Position numbers and translations under genes: made by a program
The notes under the pieces: generated by a model
What the model saw: only the letters and a program-made list of their open reading frames with translations
Told to the model about the DNA's origin: nothing
Databases searched by the model: none
In this document: positions 46,957-56,881 of the stretch, piece after piece
Position numbering within the stretch: position 1 is the stretch's first letter
Layout: the number at the start of each line of letters is the position of its first letter
From: Oscillatoria salina IIICB1
Lineage (GTDB): Bacteria > Cyanobacteriota > Cyanobacteriia > Cyanobacteriales > SIO1D9
NCBI RefSeq assembly: GCF_020144665.1
Contig: NZ_JAAHBQ010000163.1
Location: forward strand, 124,001 to 188,000
DNA: 64,000 bases
Direction: 5' to 3'

Positions 46957-47835
46957 ATGTTCCAGCGCTGCTTAATCTGCACAGACTTTTCCGATGGTTT
47001 GCATCGCCTCGTTCATTTCGTACCCAGTCTAGCTATGAGCGGCATTAAGCAAATCGTCTTCTTGCATAGCGTACCTCTCTGGGAAGAGGGTGGCGTTCCC
47101 CGAATAGACGAAGAGAAAGTCGAGCAAGCAAAAGCTCGCCTCTCAGCCGCACTCGAAAACGTACCTGAAGGAGTCGAAGTGCAAATAGAACTTCCTTCTG
47201 GTCGTCCTTTAGATACTATTCCTCGGATTCTCGAAAAATATCAGTTTGATGTGATTATGACGGGAACGCCAATCCGGAGCTTACTGCAAGAAAAGCTTTT
47301 CGGTAGTACCAGCGTTGCTTTAGGAAAAATAACTTCTACGCCTTTGTTAATTTTCCGTCCTCAACTGATTTCTACCTACACTCGCGAAGAACTCGATTTA
47401 CGCTGTCAACATATCGGGCGTTATTTGTTAATTCCTTACAATGACTCTCAGGCAGCACGCTATTTGGTCGAACAAATTAAAAACTATGCTCAAAATCGAC
47501 CAGAGAACTCTCTCCAACAATGTATGTTGATTTGGGTAGTAGATGATTCAGTACGGCGGGGAATGCCGATTGAACATCGTCTCCAAGAAGCAACTGAGAA
47601 GTTAGAGTCAGTCAAAGTGGAGTTAGAACAACTAGATTTGCAAGTTAATACAGAAGTGCGACAAGGAAATCCGATCTTAGAAATTTTAGAAGCCGCAATC
47701 GAATTTGATATTAGCGCGATCGCGATCGCCAGCGACTACCGCAGCACTTTACTCGAATGGACTGCTCCCAGCTTTGCTAACGAAATTCTGCGTAAAAGTT
47801 GGTTTCCGATGATTTTCTTCTCCCCCAAGAAATGA
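46957..47835 (+). CDS. Tandem universal stress protein (UspA family)
   Basis: A 292-residue protein with two UspA-like halves. The first starts RCLICTDFSDGLHRLVHFVPSLA and contains FDVIMTGTPIRSLLQEKLFGSTSVAL near its C-terminal end. The second starts IGRYLLIPYNDSQAARYLVEQI and ends FDISAIAIASDYRSTLLEWTAPSFANEIL. The first half has the G-x(2)-R-x-G-S-like ATP loop only in degenerate form, so nucleotide binding is uncertain. The partner kinase gene downstream faces it from the other strand across repeats. Confidence 0.82.
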   Translation: MFQRCLICTDFSDGLHRLVHFVPSLAMSGIKQIVFLHSVPLWEEGGVPRIDEEKVEQAKARLSAALENVPEGVEVQIELPSGRPLDTIPRILEKYQFDVIMTGTPIRSLLQEKLFGSTSVALGKITSTPLLIFRPQLISTYTREELDLRCQHIGRYLLIPYNDSQAARYLVEQIKNYAQNRPENSLQQCMLIWVVDDSVRRGMPIEHRLQEATEKLESVKVELEQLDLQVNTEVRQGNPILEILEAAIEFDISAIAIASDYRSTLLEWTAPSFANEILRKSWFPMIFFSPKK

Positions 47836-48012
47836 GGGACTGGGGACTGGGTTCAGTTAGCAGTGAACAGTAAACAGTGAACAGTGAACAGTTTATCCTT
47901 TTTGTCCTTTCCCTTTTCCCCCTCTTGCTTGCTTGTCTCCAATCTCTACTCTCTACTGATAACTGATAACTGTTCACCGAAATCCCCAATCACCAATCTC
48001 CCAATCCCCAAA
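47836..48012. repeat. Short tandem repeat spacer
   Basis: GGGACTGGGGACTGGG, GAACAGTAAACAGTGAACAGTGAACAG-type units, ACTGATAACTGATAACTG and CCCCAATCACCAATC blocks, the same vocabulary as the repeats at 41905 and 59372. Confidence 0.8.
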
Positions 48013-48014
48013 AA

Positions 48015-49526
48015 TCATCCACCAGAGAGATCGGTAGCAGAACCAGTAGTATAAACTGCTTCCAAGCGCATCAAAATCTTCGGTTTGAGCCTTTCAAACT
48101 CTTTTTTCAGGACATTCTTACTTATTTGTGGCGAAGCAGTAACTCTCATCCCCTGAGAATCATCTGCCCACTTAATTAGCATTTTGCATTGAGTAGGGTC
48201 AATAGTAGACTTAAGGACATTTTGACAGCGTTTCGGGTCTTCAAGAGCAAAAAACAAAATTCTGTAACTTCCAGATTCTCCAAGAATTCTAGCCATACGC
48301 TGCCCTGCCGAGGTTTTCAAATCGAGATAGCAAGGCAACCAGCGCGGACCGTATTCTTGGTTATGGAGAACTGTAATCCACAGCACCATCGGATGAGGAG
48401 AAGTTAAAAACAAAAATTGGTTATAGCGGGTACTGACAAGGCGATTTTCAATATCTTGCTTACCCAACATTGTCCATAAAGTAGCAAAAACAGCTTCTTT
48501 AGTACGAATTAGACGGGGAAAGACAATTTTCTGTCGGGGTTTGTCTGAAGGCCACTTAGTTTTCCCACAGAGATCGTCAATAGTCGGACCGGCATCAACA
48601 AAAGTTCGATCGTCTTTGCCAGAATCCCAACGGCGAGAACGATTTTTACTAAAGCTTTTTTCGAGAGGTTCTAAAATATCTAAAATTTCCGCCGCACTTT
48701 GAGGGCGATCGCTCGGTGCTTTTGCCAAACACTTGACGATCAAGGCGGACAAGGATGAGGGAATTTTTAAACTCGGATCGAATGGTGATGGTTCTACATG
48801 ATGATGGGCTTGATACCAGCCGCCAAAAGAGTGAGTTTCTGGGACAATGGGCATTTCATTAGTTAACATCTCGTACATCACCACTCCCAGACTGTAGATA
48901 TCCGAGCGACTGTCAAGTTCTTTCCCCTCCATTTGTTCTGGAGAACAATAAGCAAGAGTCCCCATAAACGAGTGGGTTTGATTGCTGCTCGACTGAATTA
49001 GTTTGGCAATCCCAAAATCGAGAATCTTGACTAATTCTCCCAAGGAAGGATCTTGTAAAACTAAGATATTACTTGGTTTAATATCCCGATGAATAATCGG
49101 ACAGATTTCGTTTTGGAACTTAATTCCTTTGTGAGCAGCTTGTAAACCCAAACTAATTTGGCGAACCATGTTTACAAACCGAGGTAAAGGGAGAGACTGC
49201 TTTCTGAGCAGATCGCTAAGGCTCTCTCCTTCGAGAAATTCCATCACATAAAAAGGAATATCGTCTTCGTCCACGCCATAGTCTCGAACGCGGACGACAT
49301 GAATACTTTTTTCACCTAAAAGGGCGCAAATCGTCGCTTCTCGCTCAAAGCGTTCGCGCATTTTCTTATTCAGCAGCGCCCCGGAGAGAAATTTTACTGC
49401 TACGGTAACACCACCAAGCAAAGTATCTTCCGCACGATACACTCTACCCATCGCGCCTTTACCTACCAACTCAATCAGTTGATAGCGGTTAGCGAGTAAA
49501 CGACCATAGTTAGGGTCATAAGCCAT
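48015..49526 (-). CDS. Eukaryotic-type Ser/Thr protein kinase
   Basis: A 503-residue Hanks-type kinase. The Gly loop is GKGAMGRVY, the ATP-anchoring Lys is Lys45 (VAVKFL), the catalytic loop is HRDIKPSN (Asp148), the DFG is ILDFGIAKL (Asp170) and GTLAYCSPEQMEG is the activation/P+1 region; all catalytic residues are present. The catalytic domain ends near residue 290. The C-terminal 200 residues (including VLWITVLHNQEYGPRWLPCYLDLKTSAG) match no domain I know and lack membrane segments, so the protein is probably cytosolic. Targets unknown. Confidence 0.92.
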   Translation of the reverse strand: MAYDPNYGRLLANRYQLIELVGKGAMGRVYRAEDTLLGGVTVAVKFLSGALLNKKMRERFEREATICALLGEKSIHVVRVRDYGVDEDDIPFYVMEFLEGESLSDLLRKQSLPLPRFVNMVRQISLGLQAAHKGIKFQNEICPIIHRDIKPSNILVLQDPSLGELVKILDFGIAKLIQSSSNQTHSFMGTLAYCSPEQMEGKELDSRSDIYSLGVVMYEMLTNEMPIVPETHSFGGWYQAHHHVEPSPFDPSLKIPSSLSALIVKCLAKAPSDRPQSAAEILDILEPLEKSFSKNRSRRWDSGKDDRTFVDAGPTIDDLCGKTKWPSDKPRQKIVFPRLIRTKEAVFATLWTMLGKQDIENRLVSTRYNQFLFLTSPHPMVLWITVLHNQEYGPRWLPCYLDLKTSAGQRMARILGESGSYRILFFALEDPKRCQNVLKSTIDPTQCKMLIKWADDSQGMRVTASPQISKNVLKKEFERLKPKILMRLEAVYTTGSATDLSGG

Positions 49527-49694
49527 AATATAGCTCCAAGAAATAGGGAGCGAGCAAATGAGGAATTTCGAGAAGAATCAATTTCACAAACACAAAACAA
49601 ACTGCATAGAAAGATGAAATGTGCTTTTTTAGCGTCGCCGATACCGCTTTGGTGTTTTTGTGGGCTAGCGCTTGAGCATGAGCGAAGGTCTAGT

Positions 49695-50138
49695 TTAAGA
49701 CTGACGCTCTAATATAGCTTCCATTGTACTGGTTAGATGATGACCTTCGAGGATACCACTAGAAAGATGGTAAGTTTTGTCATCCAGTCGATAGAAAGTT
49801 TCAAACCCACTGCGCCTGCGGCGATCGTCTAGTACCCAATAGCGTTGGACAACTGAATCAGGACCTATCCATCCCTCGCCCTCAATACGACCAAGGAGAT
49901 TTTGTTGTAGAACGTATGTATATTGTCGTTCGCCATCATCGAGTCGTCCTCGGTATTGAAACGAAATCTCTTCGCGATCGCTGTCGGGAAAGATCAGTTT
50001 AGTTACCATTGTGAACCAATTTTCTTGACCCCAAGCAATAATTGTTTTGCCTTTCACTGCAATGGGCATTCCCTGACGCTCCATCCAATTTCCCTGCATT
50101 GTCCAGCGTCCTGCCTCAATTAAAAAGGTGTGACCCAC
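49695..50138 (-). CDS. Hypothetical beta-rich protein
   Basis: A 147-residue protein with short strand-like blocks: FLIEAGRWTMQGNWMERQGMP, VKGKTIIAWGQENWF, FQYRGRLDDGERQYTYVLQ, GIEGEGWIGPDSVVQRYWVLDDRRRRSGFETFYRLDDKTYHLSSGIL in part. The composition and length fit a cyanobacterial conserved hypothetical, perhaps a lipocalin-like barrel. No catalytic motif is visible. It is upstream of the kinase gene on the same strand, but a 168-base gap makes co-transcription uncertain. Confidence 0.65.
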   Translation of the reverse strand: MGHTFLIEAGRWTMQGNWMERQGMPIAVKGKTIIAWGQENWFTMVTKLIFPDSDREEISFQYRGRLDDGERQYTYVLQQNLLGRIEGEGWIGPDSVVQRYWVLDDRRRRSGFETFYRLDDKTYHLSSGILEGHHLTSTMEAILERQS

Positions 50139-50355
50139 TGTGCTACCCCTTCAAGATTTTCCTGCCACTGTTACCTTTATTTTCCTCTATACCTTTGTCA
50201 ATCGGAAAATAAGCACTTACTTAACTTCTCAACTTAACCGCAACTGGTAAGTCTGTTTCAGTATAGCTACAGTAGTATTACTTTCGATACACAAGAGCTA
50301 ATTGCTCCTTATTACACCAATCTTGACTGGTGTTTTGTATTTTACATGGCAATTT

Positions 50356-51519
50356 TTAACCAAGAGGTAAATGAATTTCTCCTAGTAACATTGCCATTTT
50401 TGCTCCTGTCACTTGAGGGAGGTTGCCAGTTTGCTGACACTGCCGCCAGTATGCTAATACAGCAAAGGCGATCGCTTCTTTAAAATCTCCCTTCAGCCCT
50501 ACTTCGTCAGTGGTTAATATCGCAACTGGTGCTAACTGGCTTTCTAAACGTTTCTTGATTAATAAATTGTGACTGCCACCACCACACAAACACACTTCGT
50601 CAGGCATTCGAGGTAAAAAATTGCGATAACTCTGCACAATTGAAGCCACTGTTAGCTCTGTTAAAGTCGCCAACCAGTCAGCCGGACTCAGTTGATAGAG
50701 AGCAGCATCTCGCCAACATTGACTTAGATAAGCTTCGCCAAATAATTCCCTTCCGGTAGATTTTGGCGGTGCTTGAGTGAAAAATTCTTGCTCTAGCCAT
50801 TGGTTAACTAACTCTAAACAAGGAGTTCCTCTTGCTGCCCAAGATCCATTTTCGTCGTAAGTTTTTTTACTGTCAGTGATCTGCCGCACTGCTAAGTCTA
50901 TCAGTAGATTCCCGGGTCCTGTATCCCAGCCAGAAATTTTTTGTTCCCAATTTTTTTCTTTTCTCGCAGGTAAATAAGTGACATTACCGATGCCGCCTAA
51001 GTTTTGTACGCATCGGTATTTACTGGCATCGCTCAATAAGTAAGCATCTACTTTTGATACTAAGGGCGCTCCTTGTCCTCCCACCGCTAAATCCGCAGCT
51101 CGAAAATTACTGATTGTGGGAATACCAGTTAAATGAGCAATTACTTCTCCTCTAGCTAATTGTACGCTGTAGCCTAGTCGCTTTAAAGATGAATCCTGAC
51201 CTACCAGAGGTGGTCGATGAAACACCGTTTGTCCGTGGGAACCAATTAATTCCGCAGTCGGGAAACCAGATTGAATTTCTAATGCAGCGCGGGCAAATTC
51301 AGCAGCCAGATTATCGTCTAATTCAGCTAAGGCTTCTACTGACAACTTTTCCCCACCACAAACACGCAAAATTTGCTCTTTTAATTGAGTAGGATAGGCA
51401 AAAGTACGTCCAGCTAATAAGTCTACCTCTAAGTTAGCCTCTGTCTCGGCGATCTCTACTAAGGCAGCATCTATTCCGTCTACAGACGTACCACTAATTA
51501 AACCAATTACTCTGGTCAT
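50356..51519 (-). CDS. anmK: Anhydro-N-acetylmuramic acid kinase AnmK
   Basis: Phosphorylates and opens 1,6-anhydro-MurNAc during recycling of peptidoglycan. The start [21 protein letters not shown] is the diagnostic ATPase loop; [21 protein letters not shown] and [15 protein letters not shown] follow in order. The 387-residue length is normal. priA lies upstream on the same strand, but a terminator separates them. Confidence 0.95.
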   Translation of the reverse strand: MTRVIGLISGTSVDGIDAALVEIAETEANLEVDLLAGRTFAYPTQLKEQILRVCGGEKLSVEALAELDDNLAAEFARAALEIQSGFPTAELIGSHGQTVFHRPPLVGQDSSLKRLGYSVQLARGEVIAHLTGIPTISNFRAADLAVGGQGAPLVSKVDAYLLSDASKYRCVQNLGGIGNVTYLPARKEKNWEQKISGWDTGPGNLLIDLAVRQITDSKKTYDENGSWAARGTPCLELVNQWLEQEFFTQAPPKSTGRELFGEAYLSQCWRDAALYQLSPADWLATLTELTVASIVQSYRNFLPRMPDEVCLCGGGSHNLLIKKRLESQLAPVAILTTDEVGLKGDFKEAIAFAVLAYWRQCQQTGNLPQVTGAKMAMLLGEIHLPLG

Positions 51520-51555
51520 TTTGGGATTAACTATGTTCGAGCGAAAATATGGCGC

Positions 51556-51584
51556 TGAAAAACCTCGTTTCTAAACAAGCGAGG
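51556..51584 (-). terminator. Rho-independent terminator between priA and anmK
   Basis: On the minus strand CCTCG and CGAGG form a stem around a 12-base loop and are followed directly by TTTTT. An outer GGCGC/GCGCC pair lies at 51551-51555 and 51587-51591. Position and orientation fit termination of priA. Confidence 0.65.
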
Positions 51585-51697
51585 ATGCGCCTTTTCCTTT
51601 GACTTCCATATTTTAACAATTCGTGCTACTCTCCCAATTAGACCTGAGTGTGTCAGCCCAAAACTAGCTACGCTGGTTCCTAATGGTCGAGGAGTTG

Positions 51698-54205
51698 TCA
51701 ATCCATATTTAATGGGTCAACGTCAATAGTAAAGCTTACCGACTGGGAACACAAAGACATTAATTGAGTTAAATTTGGCAGTTGTTTGTCTGTTTCAATT
51801 CGTGACTTTAGCAAAATCTGCCAACGATAACGACGGGCTACTCGCATAATTCTAGCTGGCGCAGGTCCGAGTATTTCCCATTGCGAATCCAGAAAATTTT
51901 GACAAGCATCGGCAACTATCTCGGCATTTTCTTGCACTTCTCCAGCATCTAAACCACTAATTTTCAACAAAATTAAACGTCCGTAAGGTGGATAGTTCCA
52001 AGCTTCTCGCTCTCTTAATTCAGCTTGGGTAAAGTTGAGATAGTTATGCTCCTGTACTGCTTCAATTACCTGATGCTCTGGAGTATAAGTTTGAATAATT
52101 ACTCGACCAGGATCGTCACCTCGACCAGCACGACCTGCTACTTGTGTCAAGGTTTGGAAAGCACGTTCTGCGGCGCGGTAGTCGGACATATGCAGTAATC
52201 CGTCGGCAGCAACTACGCCCACAAGGGTAACATTGGCGATATCTAAGCCTTTAGTTAACATTTGCGTGCCAATGAGCAAATCTGCTTCTTTTCTGGTAAA
52301 ACGGGTGAGGAGGGTGCGATGCGCTCCTTTGGTGCGGGTGGTATCGCTGTCGAAGCGAATAAAACGTAGTTCGGGAAAGACTTTTGTGAGTTCTTGGGCG
52401 ACTCGTTGAGTACCAGTCCCGAAGTGTTTGAGGTAGGGGGAACTACATTCTGGACATTGACTTGGTTGTAGTTGAGTGTGGTTACAGTAATGACAGCGTA
52501 ACAGTTCTGTTGCGCCTTCGTGGGTGTAGTGATAGGAGAGGGAAACGTCGCAGTGGGGACATTCGATGACGTAGCCGCAGCTACGACAGGAAACGAAGGT
52601 ACTGTGTCCGCGTCTAGGGATGAAAAGAATGCCTTGTTGCTGGCGGTTTTGTAGCTGTTGGAGGGAATTATACAGCGATCGGCTGAAGATTGAGCGGTTT
52701 CCTTGTTGTAGTTCTTGCCGCAAATCTACTATTTCTATGGGTGGTAAGGGGCGAGATTGGATTCTTTCTGGTAAGGAAAGGTAATGGTGTGTGGGTGTTT
52801 GGGCGTTTTCCTCGGTGAATTCTACCCAAGTTTCTAAGGAGGGGGTGGCTGAACCGAGAATGAGGGGACAATTTGCTAGTTCTGCTCGCCATTTAGCGAC
52901 TTGACGTGCGTGGTAGGTTGGTGCAGGTCGGTCTTGTTTGAAGCTGGAGTCGTGTTCTTCGTCTAAAATGATTACACCGAGGTTGGGTAGCGGTGCGAAA
53001 ATTGCGGAACGAGTACCGATGATGACTTGGGGTTCGCCTGCGAGCATTTGTCGCCAGGTGTCGAAGCGTTCGCCTTCATTGAGGGCGCTGTGATAGACGC
53101 AGACAGAGTTTCCGAAACGAGCGCGAAAACGGTCGGTTAGTTGGGGGGTTAAGCCGATTTCGGGGACGAGGACGATCGCACTTTTTCCTTGTGCTAAAAT
53201 TGGCGCGATCGCTTGTAAGTAAATTTCGGTTTTTCCTGAACCTGTGACTCCATGCAGCAATACTTGTCGGAATTCTGATAGATTGTTGATGACTTGTAAA
53301 GCTTCGCTTTGGGCTTGGGTCAGAATTTTGGGACTATCTTTGGCTACTGGGGGTTCGTTGGCTAAACGCAGAATTTCTCTTTCGGCGATCGCCACACAGC
53401 CTTTTTCTGCTAACTTTTTTACGATTGAGGAACTGGTGCTACAAATTTGTAGTAGTTGATTTAACCAAAGTTCGCCTCCCCAACGTCGCAATACTGCTAA
53501 AACTTCTCGCTGACGAGAAGTTAAATCGGCGACTTCAGTAATAAATGTAACTACTTTTTGCTGTTTGGGACGGGCGCTTCTGGGGGGTTCGAGATAACTT
53601 TCTACCCAATTGCGTTTGATTAACTCTTGTATACCTCGATTTGCTCCTTTTACTTGACGTTGAAGATAGCGAGTGCTATAATCACCGTTCGCTTGAGATT
53701 GTAGCAGCGCCAGGATTTGTCTGGCGGCGGCTGAGTTACAAAAATTTTCCGCTCCTGCTGGTAAATTGGGTTTAAGGCGAATTCGGCGCTGCGATCGCCC
53801 TAACAATCCTGGAGGTAAAGCTACTTTAATTGCAGTGAGTAAAGAAGTGCAGTAGTATTGAGCTAACTGCTCTAGTAGTTGCCAGTAATGGCGTGGAAAA
53901 AAGCCAGTTGCGATGACCTCTTCTACATTCTTGATTTGACTAAGTTCTAACTGGGCAGGAGGTGATGCTAGAAAACGAATAGCAATTCCACCAACAGTTT
54001 GCGCTCCAAATGGTACGCTGATAATGTCTCCTGCTTCTACTGCTAAATCTGGTGGCAACCGATAGGTATATAATCTCTGCTCTGCTGCTTCCTGACTTCC
54101 TGGCACATCTACTAGCACTTCAACCCATTGCTCGCCTTGGCTTCTAGTTTCGTCGTAAGATGACCTCGGTTCAGCTAAAAGTGTGCCAAAAGATAGATTA
54201 GACAT
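51698..54205 (-). CDS. priA: Primosomal protein N' (PriA helicase)
   Basis: Restarts stalled replication forks. The 835-residue protein has the N-terminal DNA-binding domain, then Walker A VTGSGKTEIYLQ, Walker B VIILDEEHDSSFKQ, and eight cysteines for two zinc ions between the helicase lobes (CRSCGYVIECPHC and CHYCN...CPECSS). QMLTKGLDIANVTLVGVVAADG and AGRAGRGDDPGRV are helicase motifs V and VI. Length is typical for cyanobacteria, which have an insertion in the N-terminal half. Confidence 0.96.
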   Translation of the reverse strand: MSNLSFGTLLAEPRSSYDETRSQGEQWVEVLVDVPGSQEAAEQRLYTYRLPPDLAVEAGDIISVPFGAQTVGGIAIRFLASPPAQLELSQIKNVEEVIATGFFPRHYWQLLEQLAQYYCTSLLTAIKVALPPGLLGRSQRRIRLKPNLPAGAENFCNSAAARQILALLQSQANGDYSTRYLQRQVKGANRGIQELIKRNWVESYLEPPRSARPKQQKVVTFITEVADLTSRQREVLAVLRRWGGELWLNQLLQICSTSSSIVKKLAEKGCVAIAEREILRLANEPPVAKDSPKILTQAQSEALQVINNLSEFRQVLLHGVTGSGKTEIYLQAIAPILAQGKSAIVLVPEIGLTPQLTDRFRARFGNSVCVYHSALNEGERFDTWRQMLAGEPQVIIGTRSAIFAPLPNLGVIILDEEHDSSFKQDRPAPTYHARQVAKWRAELANCPLILGSATPSLETWVEFTEENAQTPTHHYLSLPERIQSRPLPPIEIVDLRQELQQGNRSIFSRSLYNSLQQLQNRQQQGILFIPRRGHSTFVSCRSCGYVIECPHCDVSLSYHYTHEGATELLRCHYCNHTQLQPSQCPECSSPYLKHFGTGTQRVAQELTKVFPELRFIRFDSDTTRTKGAHRTLLTRFTRKEADLLIGTQMLTKGLDIANVTLVGVVAADGLLHMSDYRAAERAFQTLTQVAGRAGRGDDPGRVIIQTYTPEHQVIEAVQEHNYLNFTQAELREREAWNYPPYGRLILLKISGLDAGEVQENAEIVADACQNFLDSQWEILGPAPARIMRVARRYRWQILLKSRIETDKQLPNLTQLMSLCSQSVSFTIDVDPLNMD

Positions 54206-54848
54206 AGATTTCCGGTGACAGTGGTTGCAGCTAATTACCTATCGTACGACAACTTGAAAAGCTAGCAACATTAGATTTTCTCACCAACGGTAGAGAGGTA
54301 ATTTAGTTAGCTTGTGAGATCCTAGATTTTGTAGCTAGAAAAATTTCCGCTCTCGGCTGAAAAGAGATATTTCTCTTTAGATGTCTTCCGCTCGTTGGGG
54401 ATCGTAGTAGTTAAGCCGGAATCTTGACTAGAGACATCCGCATCTAGTTAATTGCTGAATCCCTTAGCTCCCACAGAGCTACTTCACTCTTCTCATTTGC
54501 CGATTAGTTAACAATTTAAGTATTTACACCTAGTTAGTTTGGGCAATGCTAGTCAGCAATTTGGGATTTTGTAGTCGATCCAACAATTACCTGTAAGGGT
54601 TTTGCTAGTCTTATTAACAATATTCTATTCATCCATCATGAGCCTAAATTCGTTTGTTTACATTTTTTAATGACTTACCCTCTGCCTTTTTTCTACCGAT
54701 CGAGGCTATAAATGAGTATTACACTTTATCCAAGTTACCAGCCTAAGAACGCGAATAACTGTTATTAGCTAATCTGATTAGCTAGCACAGCTTTAACAAA
54801 CCAATTTTAAGGTAGCCTCTCCGTTAGTCAATTAGACACTAATTAATT
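54206..54848. other. Long AT-rich spacer upstream of the sigma factor gene
   Basis: No gene or structured RNA was recognised. It holds the divergent promoters of priA and the sigma factor. Length (643 bases) suggests a long 5' leader or multiple promoters for the sigma gene, common for group 2 sigma factors. Confidence 0.5.
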
Positions 54849-55970
54849 ATGAACATTGCAGAACTTAACCAAACTGAAAATCTGGAATTTACAGAAAACA
54901 TCGATTTTGAAGATTCAGAGAATAACGATTCCTCTTCAGATACCGATCTCGTTGAAGTAGAATTTACCGATGGAAAAGAAGGTAAAAGTAATGGTAGTTC
55001 GTCTTGGTATAATAAATCTGATTCGGATGATACAGTGGGCGCTTTCTTTAAAGAAATGGCGCGTTATCCATTACTGAAACCAGAAGAGGAAATTGAATTA
55101 GCTCATCGGGTTAAATTCCTCATGGAAGTTGAGGAATTGCGCGAGCAAATGAAAGAAGAATTGCAGCGCGAACCGACGAAACAAGATTTAGCTGAAAAAT
55201 TGGCATTAACCCTGCGTCAGCTAGAACATCGCCTTTATCAGGGACGGGTAGCGAAACGTAAAATGATTCGCTCTAACTTACGCTTAGTTGTCTCGATCGC
55301 TAAACGCTATCTTAACCGAGGCGTGCCTTTCTTAGATTTAATTCAAGAAGGCGCGATCGGACTAAATCGCGCGGCGGAAAAGTTCGATCCCAATAAAGGT
55401 TATAAGTTTTCTACCTACGCTTATTGGTGGATTCGCCAAGCAATTACGCGCACGATCGCTAACGACGCACGCACGATTCGTTTACCAATTCATATTGTTG
55501 AAAAACTTAATAAACTTAAAAAAGCCCAGCGTACTCTTAAACAGAAATTACAGCGTCAACCAAGTGAAGAAGAATTGGCTGAAGAATTAGATGTTTCCCA
55601 TTCTCAGCTTCGCCAATTATTACAGTTAAGAAGACAATCTCTTTCGCTTAATCATCGTGTCGGAAAAGGAGAAGATACTGAATTAGTCGATCTCCTCGAA
55701 GATAGCGATCTCCAGTTACCTGAAGATCAAATGAATGAGGCGATGATGCGTCAAGAAATCTCTGATGTTCTTAGTGATGTCTTGACAGAAAGAGAAAAAG
55801 ATGTTATATCTATGCGCTATGGTTTAGCTACCAGTCAACCCTACACTTTGGAAGAAGTAGGAGGAATGTTTAATCTTTCTCGCGAGCGCGTGCGTCAGAT
55901 TCAAAGTAAAGCCATGCGTAAATTACGTCGTCCCCAAGTTGCGCGGCGACTCAGAGGTTGGCTTAATTAG
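54849..55970 (+). CDS. sigC: Group 2 RNA polymerase sigma factor (SigC-like)
   Basis: A 373-residue sigma-70 family protein without the essential-sigma N-terminal region 1.1. Region 1.2 reads TVGAFFKEMARYPLLKPEEEIELA; region 2 has RSNLRLVVSIAKRYLNRGVPFLDLIQEG and the -10 recognition helix FSTYAYWWIRQAITRTI; region 4.2 has TLEEVGGMFNLSRERVRQIQSKAMRKLR. The FFKEMARYPLL form of region 1.2 and the acidic low-complexity start (about 1-60) agree with my recollection of cyanobacterial SigC; assignment to SigC rather than another group 2 member is less sure than the class. It is a single gene. Confidence 0.85.
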   Translation: MNIAELNQTENLEFTENIDFEDSENNDSSSDTDLVEVEFTDGKEGKSNGSSSWYNKSDSDDTVGAFFKEMARYPLLKPEEEIELAHRVKFLMEVEELREQMKEELQREPTKQDLAEKLALTLRQLEHRLYQGRVAKRKMIRSNLRLVVSIAKRYLNRGVPFLDLIQEGAIGLNRAAEKFDPNKGYKFSTYAYWWIRQAITRTIANDARTIRLPIHIVEKLNKLKKAQRTLKQKLQRQPSEEELAEELDVSHSQLRQLLQLRRQSLSLNHRVGKGEDTELVDLLEDSDLQLPEDQMNEAMMRQEISDVLSDVLTEREKDVISMRYGLATSQPYTLEEVGGMFNLSRERVRQIQSKAMRKLRRPQVARRLRGWLN

Positions 55971-56061
55971 GTCAGTTATTTAAGGTAAGTAGTAGTCACT
56001 AATCTCTAGGTTTGTGCGCCTTTACTAGAATAGCAAGAAACTATCTCCTACTTACTGAAAA

Positions 56062-56553
56062 ATGTGCAAAAAATTTCAGATACGCGCCGCTACATCTGCT
56101 GATGTAGTGGCGATATTTGAGTTAATTAAAGCTCTCGCAGAATATGAAAAACTCTCCGATTTAGTAACCGGAAATTGTGAAAAATTGCGAGAGCATTTGT
56201 TTGGAGAGCATCATTATATAGAGGCGATTGTCGCAGAATGGGAGGCAAAAATAGTCGGTTTTGCCTTGTTTTTTCCTAACTATTCCACATTTTTAACGAA
56301 ACCAGGTATTTATTTAGAAGATTTATTTGTCTTACCAGAATATCGTCGTCAGGGAATTGGTAAAGAAATGTTAAGTTATCTTGCTCAATTAGCAGTAGAG
56401 CGAGATGCAGGTAGATTAGAGTGGAGTGTCTTAGACTGGAACGAACCAGCGATCGCCTTTTATCAATCTCTGGGTGCTGTTATTTTACCAGACTGGCGTA
56501 TTTGTCGAGTCACAGGTGAAGCTTTGCCAAAATTAGCGTCTGGGGAAGGTTAA
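56062..56553 (+). CDS. GNAT family N-acetyltransferase
   Basis: A 163-residue acetyltransferase; the acetyl-CoA loop is EYRRQGIGKEML and the final strand/helix is WNEPAIAFYQSLGAVIL. YLEDLFVLPEYRRQGIG and LEWSVLDWN resemble the spermidine/diamine acetyltransferase branch, so small amines are possible substrates. It follows the sigma factor gene by 91 bases. Confidence 0.88.
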   Translation: MCKKFQIRAATSADVVAIFELIKALAEYEKLSDLVTGNCEKLREHLFGEHHYIEAIVAEWEAKIVGFALFFPNYSTFLTKPGIYLEDLFVLPEYRRQGIGKEMLSYLAQLAVERDAGRLEWSVLDWNEPAIAFYQSLGAVILPDWRICRVTGEALPKLASGEG

Positions 56554-56761
56554 ATTTCCTTGTCGAGAAAAAAATTACTCGCTGTTATCAATTTCTCGTT
56601 GTTACCAAAAAAAGCGCCTCTACAGTAAAATTAGCTTGGGAATATACTTAACCTAAATTAGTAAAATATTTGTCCTAAGCGCTAAAAATTAATTAAAGCC
56701 GTCAAGAACCCACCGCTAAACGCAATCAATCACAAATATTGTAAATTTATTCACAGGAAAG

Positions 56762-56881
56762 ATGGCTATGCTTACAGCTTCTAATAATTTCCGAACTTCT
56801 GGGTTCGATGCCCCTCAGTTTGCCTTGTTTCCTCTCGCCACCAACCTTCAATATGGTGGAAGTCTCCACAAGGAGGTTTAG
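56762..56881 (+). CDS. Candidate 39-residue small protein or leader peptide before the WD40 gene
   Basis: ATG at 56762 opens a 39-codon frame (MAMLTASNNFRTSGFDAPQF... ending GGSLHKEV) that stops with TAG at 56879-56881, directly abutting the ATG of the WD40 gene. CAGGAAAG lies just upstream. The end of this frame contains the AAGGAGG site of the next gene, so its translation could control or couple to it. It is short and unrecognised; an alternative is that it is simply an untranslated leader. Confidence 0.4.
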   Translation: MAMLTASNNFRTSGFDAPQFALFPLATNLQYGGSLHKEV

